From NCBI GenBank assembly GCA_922989275.2, contig OV277863.1, positions 21,666,001 through 21,730,000 on the forward strand: 64,000 nucleotides of DNA, written 5' to 3'. Made by a program: the position numbers and the translations under genes. The notes under the pieces were generated by a model. That model did not search any database. It was given only the letters and a program-made list of their open reading frames with translations, and was not told the origin of the DNA. Positions within the stretch are counted from its first letter, which is position 1, and each line of letters begins with the position of its first letter. This document shows, piece after piece, positions 11,336 through 21,646 of the stretch. The stretch is from Gari tellinella. Taxonomy: Eukaryota > Mollusca > Bivalvia > Cardiida > Psammobiidae.

Positions 11336-11462
11336 GTTTGTCTAGTTTGGGGAACAGCTGCAAGTATTGTTGTAAGGAGGGAATCGTTTTTGGAGGGACA
11401 TTGTCGGGACGGAGCACTGTACTGTATATGCAAATAAGTACTAACTTCGCCTGCCTGCAATT

Positions 11463-11627
11463 ACAGAAAAACCTCGCTAGGTGACTGCTTAAAGCAAGTG
11501 GACAATAAAACAGAAGCTCCTTTAGGAGCTTTCTGTTTAACTGTCACCTTGTTTGAAGCTGAAACTTGCCTTTTATACAATCAATGAGCCTTCGTTTTAG
11601 TGGTTGTAATGAAGAGGTTTTACTGTA
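11463..11627. mobile_element. Family E MITE, shortened
   Basis: Same hairpin and right end (GAGGTTTTACTGTA). The left end is compressed to CAGAAAAACCTCGCTAGGTG. Confidence 0.75.
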
Positions 11628-11699
11628 TCTGAAATATTGAAACATATCAAAACCCTGACAATATACACATCTGTGACATATCATATGTGAAGCCATCTT

Positions 11700-12087
11700 G
11701 CAAAAAACAAAAGAGCATTCTGCTTAACATGCAGCCTGCTTTAGGCTAACATCTACTATACTAGTATGATATAGAAAATTTTCTTATCTTACATATTCAT
11801 GACTGCATACATGAAGTTAACCCTTAGCCTGCCACTCACGACTATAGCTCCATATGCAAACAGCTTGGATCCGGATGAGACGCCGAGTAACTCGGCGTCT
11901 CATCCGGATCCAAGCTGTTTGACACTCGGACAACATTTTCAGCAATTTTGAGCAACTTTGAAACTTGAAGCAGACGAGAAATATAGCAGACAACAATTTA
12001 TTTGGCGGGCTAAGGGTTAAACTATTTTCTTTTGGAAGAGGAATAAATTCAAATCATAAAAGGCATATCTGTGGGGTAATGGGTTAA
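11700..12087. mobile_element. Family A right half hosting family C
   Basis: Runs gagcattctgcttaac... to tacatgaag, is cut at TTAA, and resumes actattttcttttgg at 12021 to TTAA 12087. Confidence 0.75.
11817..12020. mobile_element. Family C hairpin MITE nested in family A
   Basis: Reference copy of family C: TTAACCCTTAGCCTGCCACTC ... GGCGGGCTAAGGGTTAA, about 204 bp. Perfect hairpin AGCTTGGATCCGGATGAGAC/complement with a GAGTAACTC tip. Confidence 0.88.
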
Positions 12088-12162
12088 TATAATATTATCA
12101 TATACCTATAAATGATTTATAGAGATTTCTCAGTTAGATAAATTTCATATGCGTCACAGTTG

Positions 12163-12186
12163 ATATCATCACTAGTGATGATATCA
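12163..12186. repeat. 24-bp perfect palindrome
   Basis: gatatcatcactagtgatga plus tatc reads the same on both strands. It sits in otherwise featureless intron 12088-12375. Confidence 0.7.
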
Positions 12187-12375
12187 CTTTTGCAGTGACG
12201 ACATCATTTTTGTGACGTCGCACCAAAACAATTCATTTTGTGTGAATTCTCTGTAAAAACGTCATTAAAATGTATATAATAAATAGAATAATCAATTGCT
12301 TTTGGTGGATATGAAAAATATATCAATCGAATGTGTTGTTTTTTGGTTAAAAAACTAGTACTGCAGACTAGTTTT

Positions 12376-12626
12376 TTAACTCTTTCCTCCCTGAAACTTT
12401 AAATGGACAATTCAAGTTTCCATTTTAGTCTAGTCCATTTCTGACTTTTAAGGGTTGTTTTTATCAATGTTTAGCATTGTGACAAACAGTGAAGACCCTG
12501 ATCAGAGGGCTCCTTTCGGAGCCCTCTGATCTATGTCTTCACTGTTTGCATAGGACAAGTGTACTATTCACATGTACACTGTTTGAAAAGGACGCCTATA
12601 TGCGGGACTAGGGTTCAAAGAGTTAA
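12376..12626 (+). mobile_element. Family B MITE
   Basis: Full-length, TTAA at both ends. Its left TTAA lies in a ttaaaaaactagt...actagttttttaa palindrome at 12345-12379. Confidence 0.88.
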
Positions 12627-12721
12627 TTAACCAGATAACAACACATTCAAGTGATAAATTTTTAATATCCATCCAAAGGAATTGATTATCCTCTATATCC
12701 AAGATTGACTGTTTATTTTAC

Positions 12722-12864
12722 CTGTTGAGTGGACATTTCTCCTGGCAGGTGTCTCCTATGAAGCCAGCCCCACAGTTACATTTACCAGTCACATGATCAC
12801 AGCCAAAGTCCCCACAATTACAAGTCTTGACGCAGTTCTGACCCCATTTTCTAAATGGACACAT
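12722..12864 (-). CDS. Exon 30: EGF repeat
   Basis: Acceptor tgtgtatattacag, donor GTAAAATA. Reads MCPFRKWGQNCVKTCNCGDF then CNCGAGFIGDTCQEKCP. Phase 0 in, phase 2 out. A scrap about 100 bp upstream (12885-13010) repeats 'acccc.tgttctatatggacaaatctgtaac' without a domain, so the acceptor side was also duplicated. Confidence 0.88.
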
Positions 12865-13019
12865 CTGTAATATACACACATACATAGTTTTGAACCCATG
12901 TTCTATATGGACAAATCTGTAACATGCACAAAAACATAGGGTTTGGTCCATTGAGGCTTACATGTCTTCGCACAGTTTTGACCCCCTGTTCTTTACGGAC
13001 AAATCTGTAACATTGTACT

Positions 13020-13280
13020 TATACTTAACATGATGTGTGTCTGAAACACTGTGTCCCCTGACATGACTTCTAAATGACCTTGACCTTTGTCTGATATGAC
13101 ACAAGTTGTACTCTGCTCAAGGCCTTGTTATAAAGTCTCTTATACATGTAGTTTGTAGTTATGGTCAAGGTTAAAGTTGTGCATAGATCAACAAACAGAG
13201 CAAAAACAATATACATGTATATATGCCCTCAACTAAGTGGTTTGGGGTAGATTAAACGAGAGCACCGCAAACGGTACATA
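13020..13280. repeat. Family K fragment (accttgacctttgtctg-rich)
   Basis: Contains gtctgaaacactgtgtcccc and gaccttgacctttgtctga. The same text recurs at 19740-20000, 21745-22110, 27455-27725 and 28975-29280. Interspersed repeat of unknown class, possibly Helitron-like. Confidence 0.55.
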
Positions 13281-13289
13281 ATAAGCCCA

Positions 13290-13402
13290 CTGGCAGACTT
13301 TTGAAAGTAAAGTAGAATGTGCCTTTAGGTGCATTCTGCCTTACATTCAATCTGCTTTAATTGGTCATCTGTCTTCAAAGCTAAAAACAAGTTACGGGTT
13401 AA
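13290..13402. mobile_element. Truncated family A copy
   Basis: Hairpin and right flank ending GTTACGGGTTAA, immediately before the exon 29 array. Confidence 0.65.
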
Positions 13403-13410
13403 ACAGGCAC

Positions 13411-14589
13411 TGTAACATAAGGTGTCTGTCTTACTATGTTACATCAGGATCCTATGTAGCCTGGGCTACACTGGCAGGCTCCAGTGATGCGATCACATGG
13501 TTGTTTGTTATACAAGCTATTAAACAGGATTACATGGTCACTGTAACATAAGGTGTCTGTCTTACTATGTTACATCAGGATCCTATGTAGCCTGGGCTAC
13601 ACTGGCAGGCTCCAGTGATGCGATCACATGGTTGTTTGTTATACAAGCTATTAAACAGGGTTAAACAGGCACTGTAACATAAGGTGTCTGTCTTACTATG
13701 TTACATCATGATCCTATGTAGCCTGGGCTACACTGGCAGGCTCCAGTGATGCGATCACATGGTTGTTTGTTATACAAGCTATTAAACAGGATTACATGGT
13801 CACTGTAACATAAGGTGTCTGTCTTACTATGTTACATCAGGATCCTATGTAGCCTGGGCTACACTGGCAGGCTCCAGTGATGCGATCACATGGTTGTTTG
13901 TTATACAAGCTATTAAACAGGGTTAAACAGGCACTGTAACATAAGGTGTCTGTCTTACTATGTTACATCATGATCCTATGTAGCCTGGGCTACTACACTG
14001 GCAGGCTCCAGTGATGGGATCACATGGTTGTTTGTTATACAAGCTATTAAACAGGATTACATGGTCACTGTAACATAAGGTGTCTGTCTTACTATGTTAC
14101 ATCGTGGTCCTATGTAGCCTGGGCTACACTGGCAGGCTCCAGTGATGCGATCACATGGTTGTTTGTTAAAAGCTATTAAACAGGGTAAAATAGTCACTGT
14201 AACATAAGGTGTGTGTCTTACTATGTTACATCGTGGTCCTATGTAGCCTGGGCTACACTGGCAGGCTCCAGTGATGGGATCACATGGTTGTTTGTTATAC
14301 AAGCTATTAAACAGAATTACATGGTCACTGTAACATAAGGTGTCTGTCTTACTATGTTACATCGTGGTCCTATGTAGCCTGGGCTACACTGGCAGGCTCC
14401 AGTGATGGAATCACATGGCTGTTTGTTATACAAGCTATTAAACAGGGTAAAAAGATCAGTTACATAAGGATTTCTGTCTTACTATGTTACATCGTGGTCC
14501 AATGTAGCCTGGGCTACACTGGCAGGCTCCAGTGATGGGATCACATGGCTGTTTGTTATACAAGTTATTAAACAGGGTATAATGGTCAC
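13411..14589 (-). repeat. Tandem array of the 3' edge of exon 29 with its splice donor (9 copies plus source)
   Basis: Starts of the motif tgtaacataaggtgtctg fall at about 13411, 13542, 13673, 13804, 13935, 14069, 14199, 14329 and 14459, with the source exon unit at 14590: a period of 130-134 bp. Each copy holds the end of exon 29 from NKQPCD, the GTAAGA donor and about 50 bp of intron. Copies alternate between two intron endings (ggttaaacaggcact and ggattacatggtcact), so the left part grew as a 262-bp dimer. The five leftmost copies carry TGA where the exon has CGA. Confidence 0.95.
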
Positions 14590-14613
14590 TGTAACATAAG
14601 GTGTCTGTCTTAC

Positions 14614-14753
14614 TATGTTACATCGTGGTCCTATGTAGCCTGGGCTACACTGGCAGGCTCCAGTGATGGGATCACATGGCTGTTTGTTGCATTCACATGG
14701 CTGTTGGCAGTCTTGGCCGTAGGTTTTGTTGTCACAGCGCTGGCTACACCTAG
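14614..14753 (-). CDS. Exon 29: EGF repeat (source of the 131-bp array)
   Basis: Acceptor cttcatttcag, donor GTAAGACA. Reads RCSQRCDNKTYGQDCQQPCE then QPCDPITGACQCSPGYIGPR. Two leading bases, phase 0 end. Its last ~80 bp with the donor are repeated nine more times downstream at 13411-14589. Only this copy has the 5' half and a normal acceptor. Confidence 0.9.
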
Positions 14754-14819
14754 CTGAAATGAAGAAACCCAAGATGAACAAGAGATGTACTTAACTTTCA
14801 TCTATCTTAAAGCTATATA

Positions 14820-15304
14820 CAACCCTTTCCTAAATAATTGTTTTCATTTTTTGGAGACAGGTGGATGCTTAAAGCAGGCTTAATGTAATGCAGAAAGATC
14901 CTAAAGGAGCATTCTGCTTTACTTTTAGCCTGCTTTAAGCTACCATCTAATAACATGTAGAAAATATTTCTTGTGGTGCATATATATTTATCACTGTATA
15001 AAATGGATCTACATGTATTTTCTCTATTAAAGGGAGAAAATTCCCCTGCAGAAATATATCCTTAGGTCCCAGGAGTACTGCCAGCTAGGAATTGCTAGGA
15101 ATTTTTCAAGACCAGGATATCACAGGAAATCCCTTATCTGTTCCAATTACTGTCAGCTAGGACCTCATAATTCCTAGGAATTCCTGGGATATCCAAGGAA
15201 TTATTTCCTTGGATTTCTTGGGATAATACTAGGAAAGTCCAAGGAAAATTCTGCAAGGGATGAATCTAAGGTGTAAAAAGGTGTATATAAAAGGTAATGG
15301 GTTA
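14820..15304. mobile_element. Family A copy with internal palindromic insertion
   Basis: Outer parts 14820-15035 and 15262-15304. The interior 15040-15260 is rich in taggaattcc/ccaaggaatt inverted motifs. That insertion is unclassified. Confidence 0.65.
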
Positions 15305-15351
15305 AAAAGGTAGTTTGACAACCATGTTAATTACAAGCTTGTAATACTTAC

Positions 15352-15500
15352 GTTGCTTGTATCCAGGTAGACACTGACAGTCCCCATGTTCAGGAGAGCA
15401 AGTTCCATGGTTACAGTTACATTTCTGAGTACAATCCGACCCGTACATGTTCTCTGGACAAGGGAAGTTACAGTTTACACCATTCCATCCAGGCTTACAA
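15352..15500 (-). CDS. Exon 28: EGF repeats
   Basis: Acceptor gatgtttcag, donor GTAAGTAT. Reads CKPGWNGVNCNFPCPENMYG then CNCNHGTCSPEHGDCQCLPG. MEGF-type spacing. One leading base, phase 1 end, which joins exon 29 through a proline codon. Confidence 0.92.
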
Positions 15501-15566
15501 CTGAAACATCATTATACAAATATAACATCTGGGCCCCAGACAAGATAGACCAGGTCCCCAGGTTAC

Positions 15567-15660
15567 AAAGAGTTTGAGTTGAGTCTGATAAAGTTCTCAA
15601 GCATTTGATTGGTCAGATTTGAGATTTTGCTCCGAGGCAATTCTAATTGGTGGAAAAATA
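15567..15660. repeat. Family I fragment (caagcatttgattggtcaga)
   Basis: Half of an inverted-repeat element seen in fuller form at 58945-59058, 59617-59745 and 60411-60540. Confidence 0.6.
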
Positions 15661-15673
15661 AGGATTTTGTTTT

Positions 15674-15886
15674 TTAACCCTTTATCCCATAATTATGCCT
15701 TTAATTTATTCACCCACTCAAGAAAATAGTTCCACTTTATACAGCCATGAACATGTATCGTAAGAAATATGTTATATATCCCTGCAGATGGTAATTTAAA
15801 GCAGGCACATTCTGCTTTACTTTCAACCTGCTTTAAGTGGTTTTATGTCTTCAAAACTAGAAACAGGCTATGGGGTAAAGGGTTAA
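15674..15886. mobile_element. Family A MITE, hairpin arm deleted
   Basis: TTAA-bounded. The first arm is reduced to gcaggcacattctgc. Confidence 0.8.
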
Positions 15887-16281
15887 ATACTTCCCTATTC
15901 TGGAGAAATAATAACATGGCATCAGAGGTAATAGTTATAGCATGTAATAGTTGTAGTACATGTATGTAACAGTTAATTATTACAGTATGTAATAGTTATA
16001 GTATGGATCTCTGAAAACTAAGCCATTCAAGGATAGAGAAAATATTTCTTGTGATACATACTCATGACTGTTAATTAGTTAGTGTACAGTGGAACTATTT
16101 TCTTCTGTAGAGGAATGCATCAAAGGCATAAAAAGTATCTAATGGGTAATTGGGTGAAAGTCAGCAATACTGCAGACAGTTTCTTCAAGTAGCTTTCTTT
16201 CTTTATTACCATTTCATTGAAATACCTCGGTGTAATATGACCATTTTACGTGTATTGGTGCCGTAAAACCCAATTTAGTCA

Positions 16282-16398
16282 ATGAATCAATTCATTGCAT
16301 TATGCCACTCAGAGTTCTGTATGAATCAATTCATTGCATTATGCCACTCAGAGTTCTGTATGAATCAATTCATTGCATTATGCCACTCAGAGTTCTGT
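16282..16398. repeat. 39-bp tandem repeat, three copies
   Basis: Unit begins atgaatcaattcattgcatt and ends gagttctgt. The copies are identical and contain the inner palindrome tgaatcaattca. Confidence 0.9.
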
Positions 16399-16659
16399 AA
16401 GGTTTTATATTGAATTTTTATAAGGAAAGAAAACGATTTGGGGCTAAGCGTATTGCTCTGTCTTCAGTGACTTCCTGTCGAAGGAGTGCTGATATCAAAT
16501 TACAAACATTTCAATTCTTCCATGAATCATTAGGTCTTGGCTACTTTAGTATTGATTAATTTGATCCCCCCCCCTTACAATCTGATGACAATTACTGTTT
16601 ACTGTGACCAGATTTTGATGATGACCATAGCACCCTTGTGTAGTTTGTTTTAACCTTAC

Positions 16660-16714
16660 CTGCATTTTCCTGTCACATGATCACACTGTGAATTCTGGGA
16701 ACATCCGCAAGTAT
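16660..16714 (-). CDS. Exon 27: short EGF exon
   Basis: Acceptor tccattttcag, donor GTAAGGTT, only 55 nt. Reads TCGCSQNSQCDHVTGKC, the middle of an EGF repeat. Two bases in and two out. Both neighbouring junctions restore full cysteine spacing. Confidence 0.88.
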
Positions 16715-16745
16715 CTGAAAATGGAAAGTACAGTAATCATTTGTA

Positions 16746-17245
16746 TTAACCCATTACTCATTAGATACACATTTTAATGCCTTTAACCCTTTCCCCCATA
16801 GAAGCGCCTTTTAGCGCATTCAGTTTATTCTTGCCCTAAAGAAAATAGTTCCAATTTATACATTCATAAATATGTATAATACAAAATATTTTCTATATTC
16901 TAGCAGATGATAGCTTAAAGCAGGCTGTAAGTAAAGCAGAATGCGCTTAAAGCGCATTCTGCTTTACTTTCAACCTGCTTTAAGTGGACACCTATATTCA
17001 ATACTAGAGATATGCTATGTGGGAAAGGGTTAATGTATTCCTCCATTACAGAAAATAGTTCCAATTAAAACATATATGAATATGTATGGTAAGAAATGTT
17101 TTCTATTATCTATCAGATGGTAGATTAAAGCAGACTGAAAGTAGGGCAGAATGTGCTTTAAGGCGCATTCTGCTTTACTTTCAACCTGCTTTAAGTGGTC
17201 ACCTTTGTTCAACACAAGAAACAGGCTTTTGAAGTAAAGGGTTAA
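16746..17245. mobile_element. Outer family A MITE hosting another
   Basis: Left part TTAACCCATTACTCATTAG...GCCTT, then TTAA. It resumes TGTATTCCTCCATTAC at 17034 and ends at TTAA 17245 with a complete second hairpin. Confidence 0.82.
16783..17033. mobile_element. Family A MITE nested in family A
   Basis: TTAA-bounded, perfect hairpin. Nearly base-for-base identical to the copy at 42880-43130, so it was recently active or recently copied. Confidence 0.88.
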
Positions 17246-17334
17246 GCTACAGCAGATTGATGAATGGTAGCAATCTTTAAAGCTGAGTCACTTGTATTTA
17301 AATAACCCTTTGAACTGATCTGACAGTTGGTTGC

Positions 17335-17548
17335 TTAACCCTTAGCCTGCCACTCACGACTATAGCTCCATATGCAAACAGCTTGGATCAAGATGAGACG
17401 CCGAGTAACTCGGCGTCTCATCCGGATCCAAGCTGTTTGACACTCGGACAACATTTTCAGCAATTTTGAGCAACTTTGAAGCACTTTGAAACTTGAAGCA
17501 GACGAGAAATAATGCAGAGGACAATTTATTTGGCGGGCTAAGGGTTAA
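17335..17548. mobile_element. Family C MITE
   Basis: Full-length. Shares its right TTAA with the following family A copy. Confidence 0.88.
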
Positions 17549-17795
17549 TCCATTACACCATATATGTGCCTTTTAATGTCTAACATTTATTCCTCCACTA
17601 AAGAAATTAATTCCACTTTATATAGTTATCAATATGCACCATAAGATATATTTTCTATATCCTAGCAGAAAGCAGCTTAAAGCAGGCTGAAAGTAAAGCA
17701 GAATGCACCTGAAGGTGCATTCTGCTTTACTTTCAACCTGCTTTTCATAGTCACCGTCTTCATGACTATTAACAGGCTATGGATAAATACGTTAA
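17545..17795. mobile_element. Family A MITE
   Basis: Begins TTAATCCATTACACC and ends at GTTAA 17795. Complete hairpin. Lies just downstream of exon 26. Confidence 0.82.
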
Positions 17796-17886
17796 ACTGA
17801 TCCCCTTTAAAAGCACGGCTAAAGCGGGCTGAAAGTAAAACATTCAAGAAAAGTATTCCGGAGTCCCGGCTGTCAGCTAGACTTAC

Positions 17887-18058
17887 TAGCACAGTTCTGG
17901 CCATAGGACCCAGTTTTACATGTATTCTCACAGTCGTCGCCATAGTAACCAGGCTTACAGCTACACTGCCCATTGGATGGATTGCATTCTGAGGTGGAAG
18001 TCACATTACAGGTACAGTTTCTACGGCAACCATTGCCATACTTCCAGTTAGAGCAGGG
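17887..18058 (-). CDS. Exon 26: EGF repeats
   Basis: Acceptor cctttcttttag, donor GTAAGTCT. Reads PCSNWKYGNGCRRNCTCNVT then CSCKPGYYGDDCENTCKTGS and YGQNC. One and a half MEGF/Draper repeats (C....YG..C...C.C.......C....G.C.C..GY.G..C...C). Phase 0 in, phase 1 out. Confidence 0.92.
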
Positions 18059-18095
18059 CTAAAAGAAAGGAAAAAAGGTTGAATAAATTTGTCTG

Positions 18096-18338
18096 TCTAA
18101 CCCATTACCCATTAAATATGCCTTTTTACTACTTTGATTTATTCCTACACTGAAAAAAATATTTCAACTTTATACAATCATGAATATGTTTCATCAGAAA
18201 TACTTTCTATATCCTCGCAGATGGTAGCTTTAAGCAGGTTGAAAGTAATGCTTAAGGCGCATTCTGCTTTACTTCCAACCTGCTTTAAGTGGTCAGCTAT
18301 CTTCTATACTAGCAACAAGCTATGGGGTAATGGGTTAA
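18096..18338. mobile_element. Family A MITE
   Basis: Right TTAA intact, left end TCTAACCC. The hairpin has lost part of one arm (gaaagtaatgcttaagg). Confidence 0.8.
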
Positions 18339-18364
18339 GATGGATAGGATAAGTGGATTGAGAT

Positions 18365-18560
18365 TTATAGTGAACTCTTGGTGTCAGGATAGCCCACATG
18401 CATCTCACCAATGTAGTCTGACTTTAATCCCGTATCAGGGCAGTATACCAGAGAGTACATTGGTTGTCTGTCCAGACATATGGATTTTCTCTGGGCGCTC
18501 CAGTTTTGTTCCACAGAACTCACCATATACACTACCATTCGAGCCATTGAGTGTGACGGA
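18365..18560 (-). pseudogene. CUB-like fragment with frameshift, inside an intron
   Basis: One frame reads YSVTLNGSNGSVYGEFCGTK then IHMSGQTTNVLSG and reaches a TGA. The next frame continues CPDTGLKSDYIGEMHVGY. Together they resemble the second half of a CUB domain ('GEFCG...P......S......SD.......Y'). The fragment is broken by a shift near 18445, lacks a pyrimidine-rich acceptor and does not fit the phase of exon 25 or 26. Decayed exon or captured fragment. The function is unsupported. Confidence 0.35.
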
Positions 18561-18598
18561 ATAGCTTGTTTCCATAATTTATCGATGTAAAGTAAATA

Positions 18599-19010
18599 AC
18601 AAGAGCTAAGATGGCTCTAAATCTCTCACCAGGTACACCAAGTAAAACTTGACTTTTTTCTATGATTTAACCTAGTGACCTGAATTTTTAACTGACATAA
18701 CCCACATTTTAAACTTGACCTAGATTTCAATGAGACAAGTTGACCAAGTTTCATTCAGATTTAAAGAAATTTGTAGCCTCTAGAGTGTAAACAAGGTTTT
18801 TTATGATCTAGTTTTCGACCCAACATGACCCACATTCAAACTTGACCTAGTTTTCTTCAAGACAAACATTGTCATCAAATTTCATGAAGATCGGACAAAA
18901 TATGTAGCTGCTAGAGTGTTAACAAACCAATTTTGGATGTGCGGACAGACAACGGACATCCAGCAATCCTAATAGCTCACCTTGGCACTTTGTTCCAGGT
19001 GGGCTAAAAA
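18599..19010 (+). mobile_element. Helitron-like element J2
   Basis: Starts aacaagagctaagatggctc and ends tagctcaccttggcac..ccaggtgggctaaaaa, the same 3' hairpin as J1. The interior has 'aaacttgacctag' repeats. Confidence 0.55.
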
Positions 19011-19251
19011 TTAAACCCTAGTCTTTCACAGAGGCACTCTTTGATGTATTCATCTAATCCTACACAACAGCACAAAAAATGATAGTTCATTGGTAGTGTT
19101 GAATACACATGGTAGCTTCAAGGAGCTTAAGGTTTTACATTCATCTTGCATTCGGCAGTCATCTGCCTTGATATATGCAATCTGAATGTTTTGCTATAAA
19201 TGGAAAGGTTTATATCATTTCAGCTATACCACTGGATTTACACTATATTAC

Positions 19252-19350
19252 CTGATCACACAAAGGTCCAATTTTTCCTGGTGGGCACTGACACTGGACT
19301 TTCCAATCTGACACACTTTCTGGAACACTGGCACACTGTCCCCACTTTGG
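19252..19350 (-). CDS. Exon 25: first MEGF-type EGF repeat
   Basis: Acceptor cttgtttttcag, donor GTAATATA, 33 codons, phase 0 at both ends. Reads PKWGQCASVPESVSDWKVQC then CPPGKIGPLCDQ, an EGF C-terminal half (CxCPPG..GPLC) that begins the C-terminal repeat series. Confidence 0.85.
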
Positions 19351-19394
19351 CTGAAAAACAAGACAGCCATTGTTACATTTCATTTAACAACAAT

Positions 19395-20185
19395 TCAGAA
19401 TAAGAAGAAAAATCCATTGTTAGCTCCTGTGACCTAGATATTCAATGAATGGACTGGATCCAATTCAACAATATGGGTAAATACATCTAGGATTTACATC
19501 ATGCCAAATACCAATGCTCTGACCATATGAGTTTCATAGAAGAAGATGTTTCAATATTTCATTATATAACAGACCGGAACCAATTCAACATTGGTAAAGG
19601 ACCTCTATAAGTTACACCATGCCAAATATCAAAGCTCTTGCAAAATCAGTTTCAGAGAACAAGATGTTGAAGATTTCACTATATAACTTTATGTAAACTG
19701 ACCCCCAGGGCAGGCCATTTTTGACCCCAGGGGCATAATTTGAACAAGATGTGTTTGTGAAACACTATGCCCCAATGTGTGGCCATGACCTCTATATGAC
19801 CTTGACATTTGTCTAACATGACCAAACTTATACTGAACTGAAGAGCTTCTTGTGTTGAGTACACATGCCCAATATAATGTCTTTATCATAAGCCAATGTT
19901 AAATTCACCCTATAATGACCTTAACCTTTGTTGAACATGGCAAAAGTTGTACTAAGCTTAATTAAGAGCTTCTTGAGTTGAGTACACATGCCAATATGAA
20001 GTCTCTATTTTTAAAGGAGCTCTCTGCTTTACTTTTATCTTGCTTTAAGTTGATTTAGATAACTTGCATATACGGGTATGTACACACAGTTTGTGACTAC
20101 ACAGGGCTGCCATAAGATGATCATGAAAAATCCTAAGATTTCAAAATTTTCTATAAGCGGGATTTTACAAATTGTACTTGTCACT
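19395..20185. repeat. Fragments of J-like and K-like repeats
   Basis: 19400-19735 shares 'agctcctgtgacctagatat' and 'atgccaaatatcaaagctct' with J1. 19740-20000 is family K. No gene seen. Confidence 0.5.
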
Positions 20186-20187
20186 CT

Positions 20188-20345
20188 TCAACCCATAGTC
20201 TGTTTCTCAGTTTGAAGACACATGCATGACTACTTAAAGCAGATTGAAAGTAAAGCAGAATGCGCCTTAAAGTAAAGCAGAATGCGCCTTAAGGCGCATT
20301 CTGCTTTACTTTCAGCCTGCTTTAAGCTACTATCTGCTAGGATAA
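20188..20345. mobile_element. Family A copy with duplicated hairpin arm
   Basis: The piece aaagtaaagcagaatgcgcc occurs twice in a row before the complementary arm. Right end missing. Borders exon 24. Confidence 0.75.
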
Positions 20346-20387
20346 AAATCCGAAGATTCCGGAAAAATGGCAGCCCTGACTACATAC

Positions 20388-20547
20388 GTTTGGTCTGTTG
20401 GCATCTGCTGTGACACACCATGGCTCACACTTGGGCACCACATGATAGCCAATGGCAGGTGCCCCTGGAGGTGGCCCGAACACCTGTACAGTACGGTTAC
20501 CCCCACAGTTCTGTAGAGGGCCACCTGAGCAGGCCATATCACAGTCA
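20388..20547 (-). CDS. Exon 24: WSC domain 2, last part, and linker
   Basis: Acceptor tctgtttaacag, donor GTATGTAG. Reads DCDMACSGGPLQNCGGNRTV then PPPGAPAIGYHVVPKCEPW. 'C...CSGG..Q.CGG...V.V' closes the WSC. A proline-rich hinge and two cysteines follow. One leading base, phase 0 end. Confidence 0.9.
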
Positions 20548-20569
20548 CTGTTAAACAGAAAGACAGCTG

Positions 20570-20778
20570 GTTACTGAAGAAAATAGTTCCAATTTATACA
20601 GTCAAAAAATGTTTCATAAGAATTATTTTCTATATTCTAGCAGATGTAGCTTCAAGTAGGCTGAAAGTAAAGCAGAATGTGCCTTATGGCACATTCTGCT
20701 TTACTTTCAACCTACTTTAAGTAGTCACCTTTCTTCAAAAAGCAGATCGAAACAGGCTATGGGGTAAAGGATTTAATG
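20570..20778. mobile_element. Family A copy, left end missing
   Basis: From tactgaagaaaatagttcc to ggggtaaaggatttaa. The hairpin is present. The 20780-21275 stretch after it is unassigned apart from a short (caa)n at 21150. Confidence 0.7.
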
Positions 20779-21275
20779 TAAATTGTAAAAGGTCTGTTAC
20801 ATGGGAATATGGTTAAATTTGAAATCTGGTCATAGAGATATGGTTAACTGTAAAGTGGTTACACAGAATGATGATTAAATATATATTCTAGTTAAACAGA
20901 CATGTGGTTAAATTTTAAACTCCAGTCACAAAAATGCAGTTAAATGCAACTTATGTCATGCCATGTTTCTGAGAACATTTTTTCTGTCTCTAAGTTATCA
21001 AAATTACTCATCAACCTCCTCTGAAGATGGAGTATGGCTGCCTATATGGCGAGGTAATTGAAAACAGCTATGCACGTAATCCTCCAGCTTGACAGGCAAT
21101 TCTGTCTGTACTAAGCTGTCCTGTGAGTGTTAAGCACAGGTACGCCAACAACAACAACAACAACTCATCAACCAGGAAACAAAAGGACATCATCAATTTT
21201 AAACAAGTGTCACCTTCTTTTATTTCTAAAATTTAATTTTAGGTATTTTGACTTAAGACATATTGAAATGAGTGT

Positions 21276-21382
21276 CAAACAGTTTGTATCCTGATCAGAC
21301 CACGCTTTACGCTGCATCTGAACAGGATCCAAACTGTTTGAAAATAACTTTTGTATTCCGGATATGGCAGTGAAGGGGTTAA
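21276..21382. mobile_element. Family D hairpin remnant
   Basis: Hairpin 'caaacagtttgtatcctgat..' with complement and tail 'tatggcagtgaaggggttaa'. Confidence 0.65.
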
Positions 21383-21642
21383 CCCTTTCCCTCATAGAAG
21401 CGACTTTAAGCTCATTTAATTTATTCCTCCACCGAAGAAAATAGTTAAAAAAATTATAGGCAAGATCATGTGCCTTAAGAAATATTTTCTATATCCTAGG
21501 CTAGGATCCTAGCAGATGTAGCTTAAAGCAGGTTGACAGTAAAGCAGAAGGTGCCTTAAGGCACATTCTGCATTAATTTCAACCTGCTTTAAGTAGTTAC
21601 CTGTTTTCAAAACAAGAAACAGGCTATGGGGTAATGGGTTAA
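21379..21642. mobile_element. Family A MITE abutting the exon 23 donor
   Basis: TTAA-bounded and complete. Its right TTAA is four bases inside the intron from the exon 23 5' splice site (GTAT then TTAACCC). Confidence 0.85.
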
Positions 21643-21646
21643 ATAC

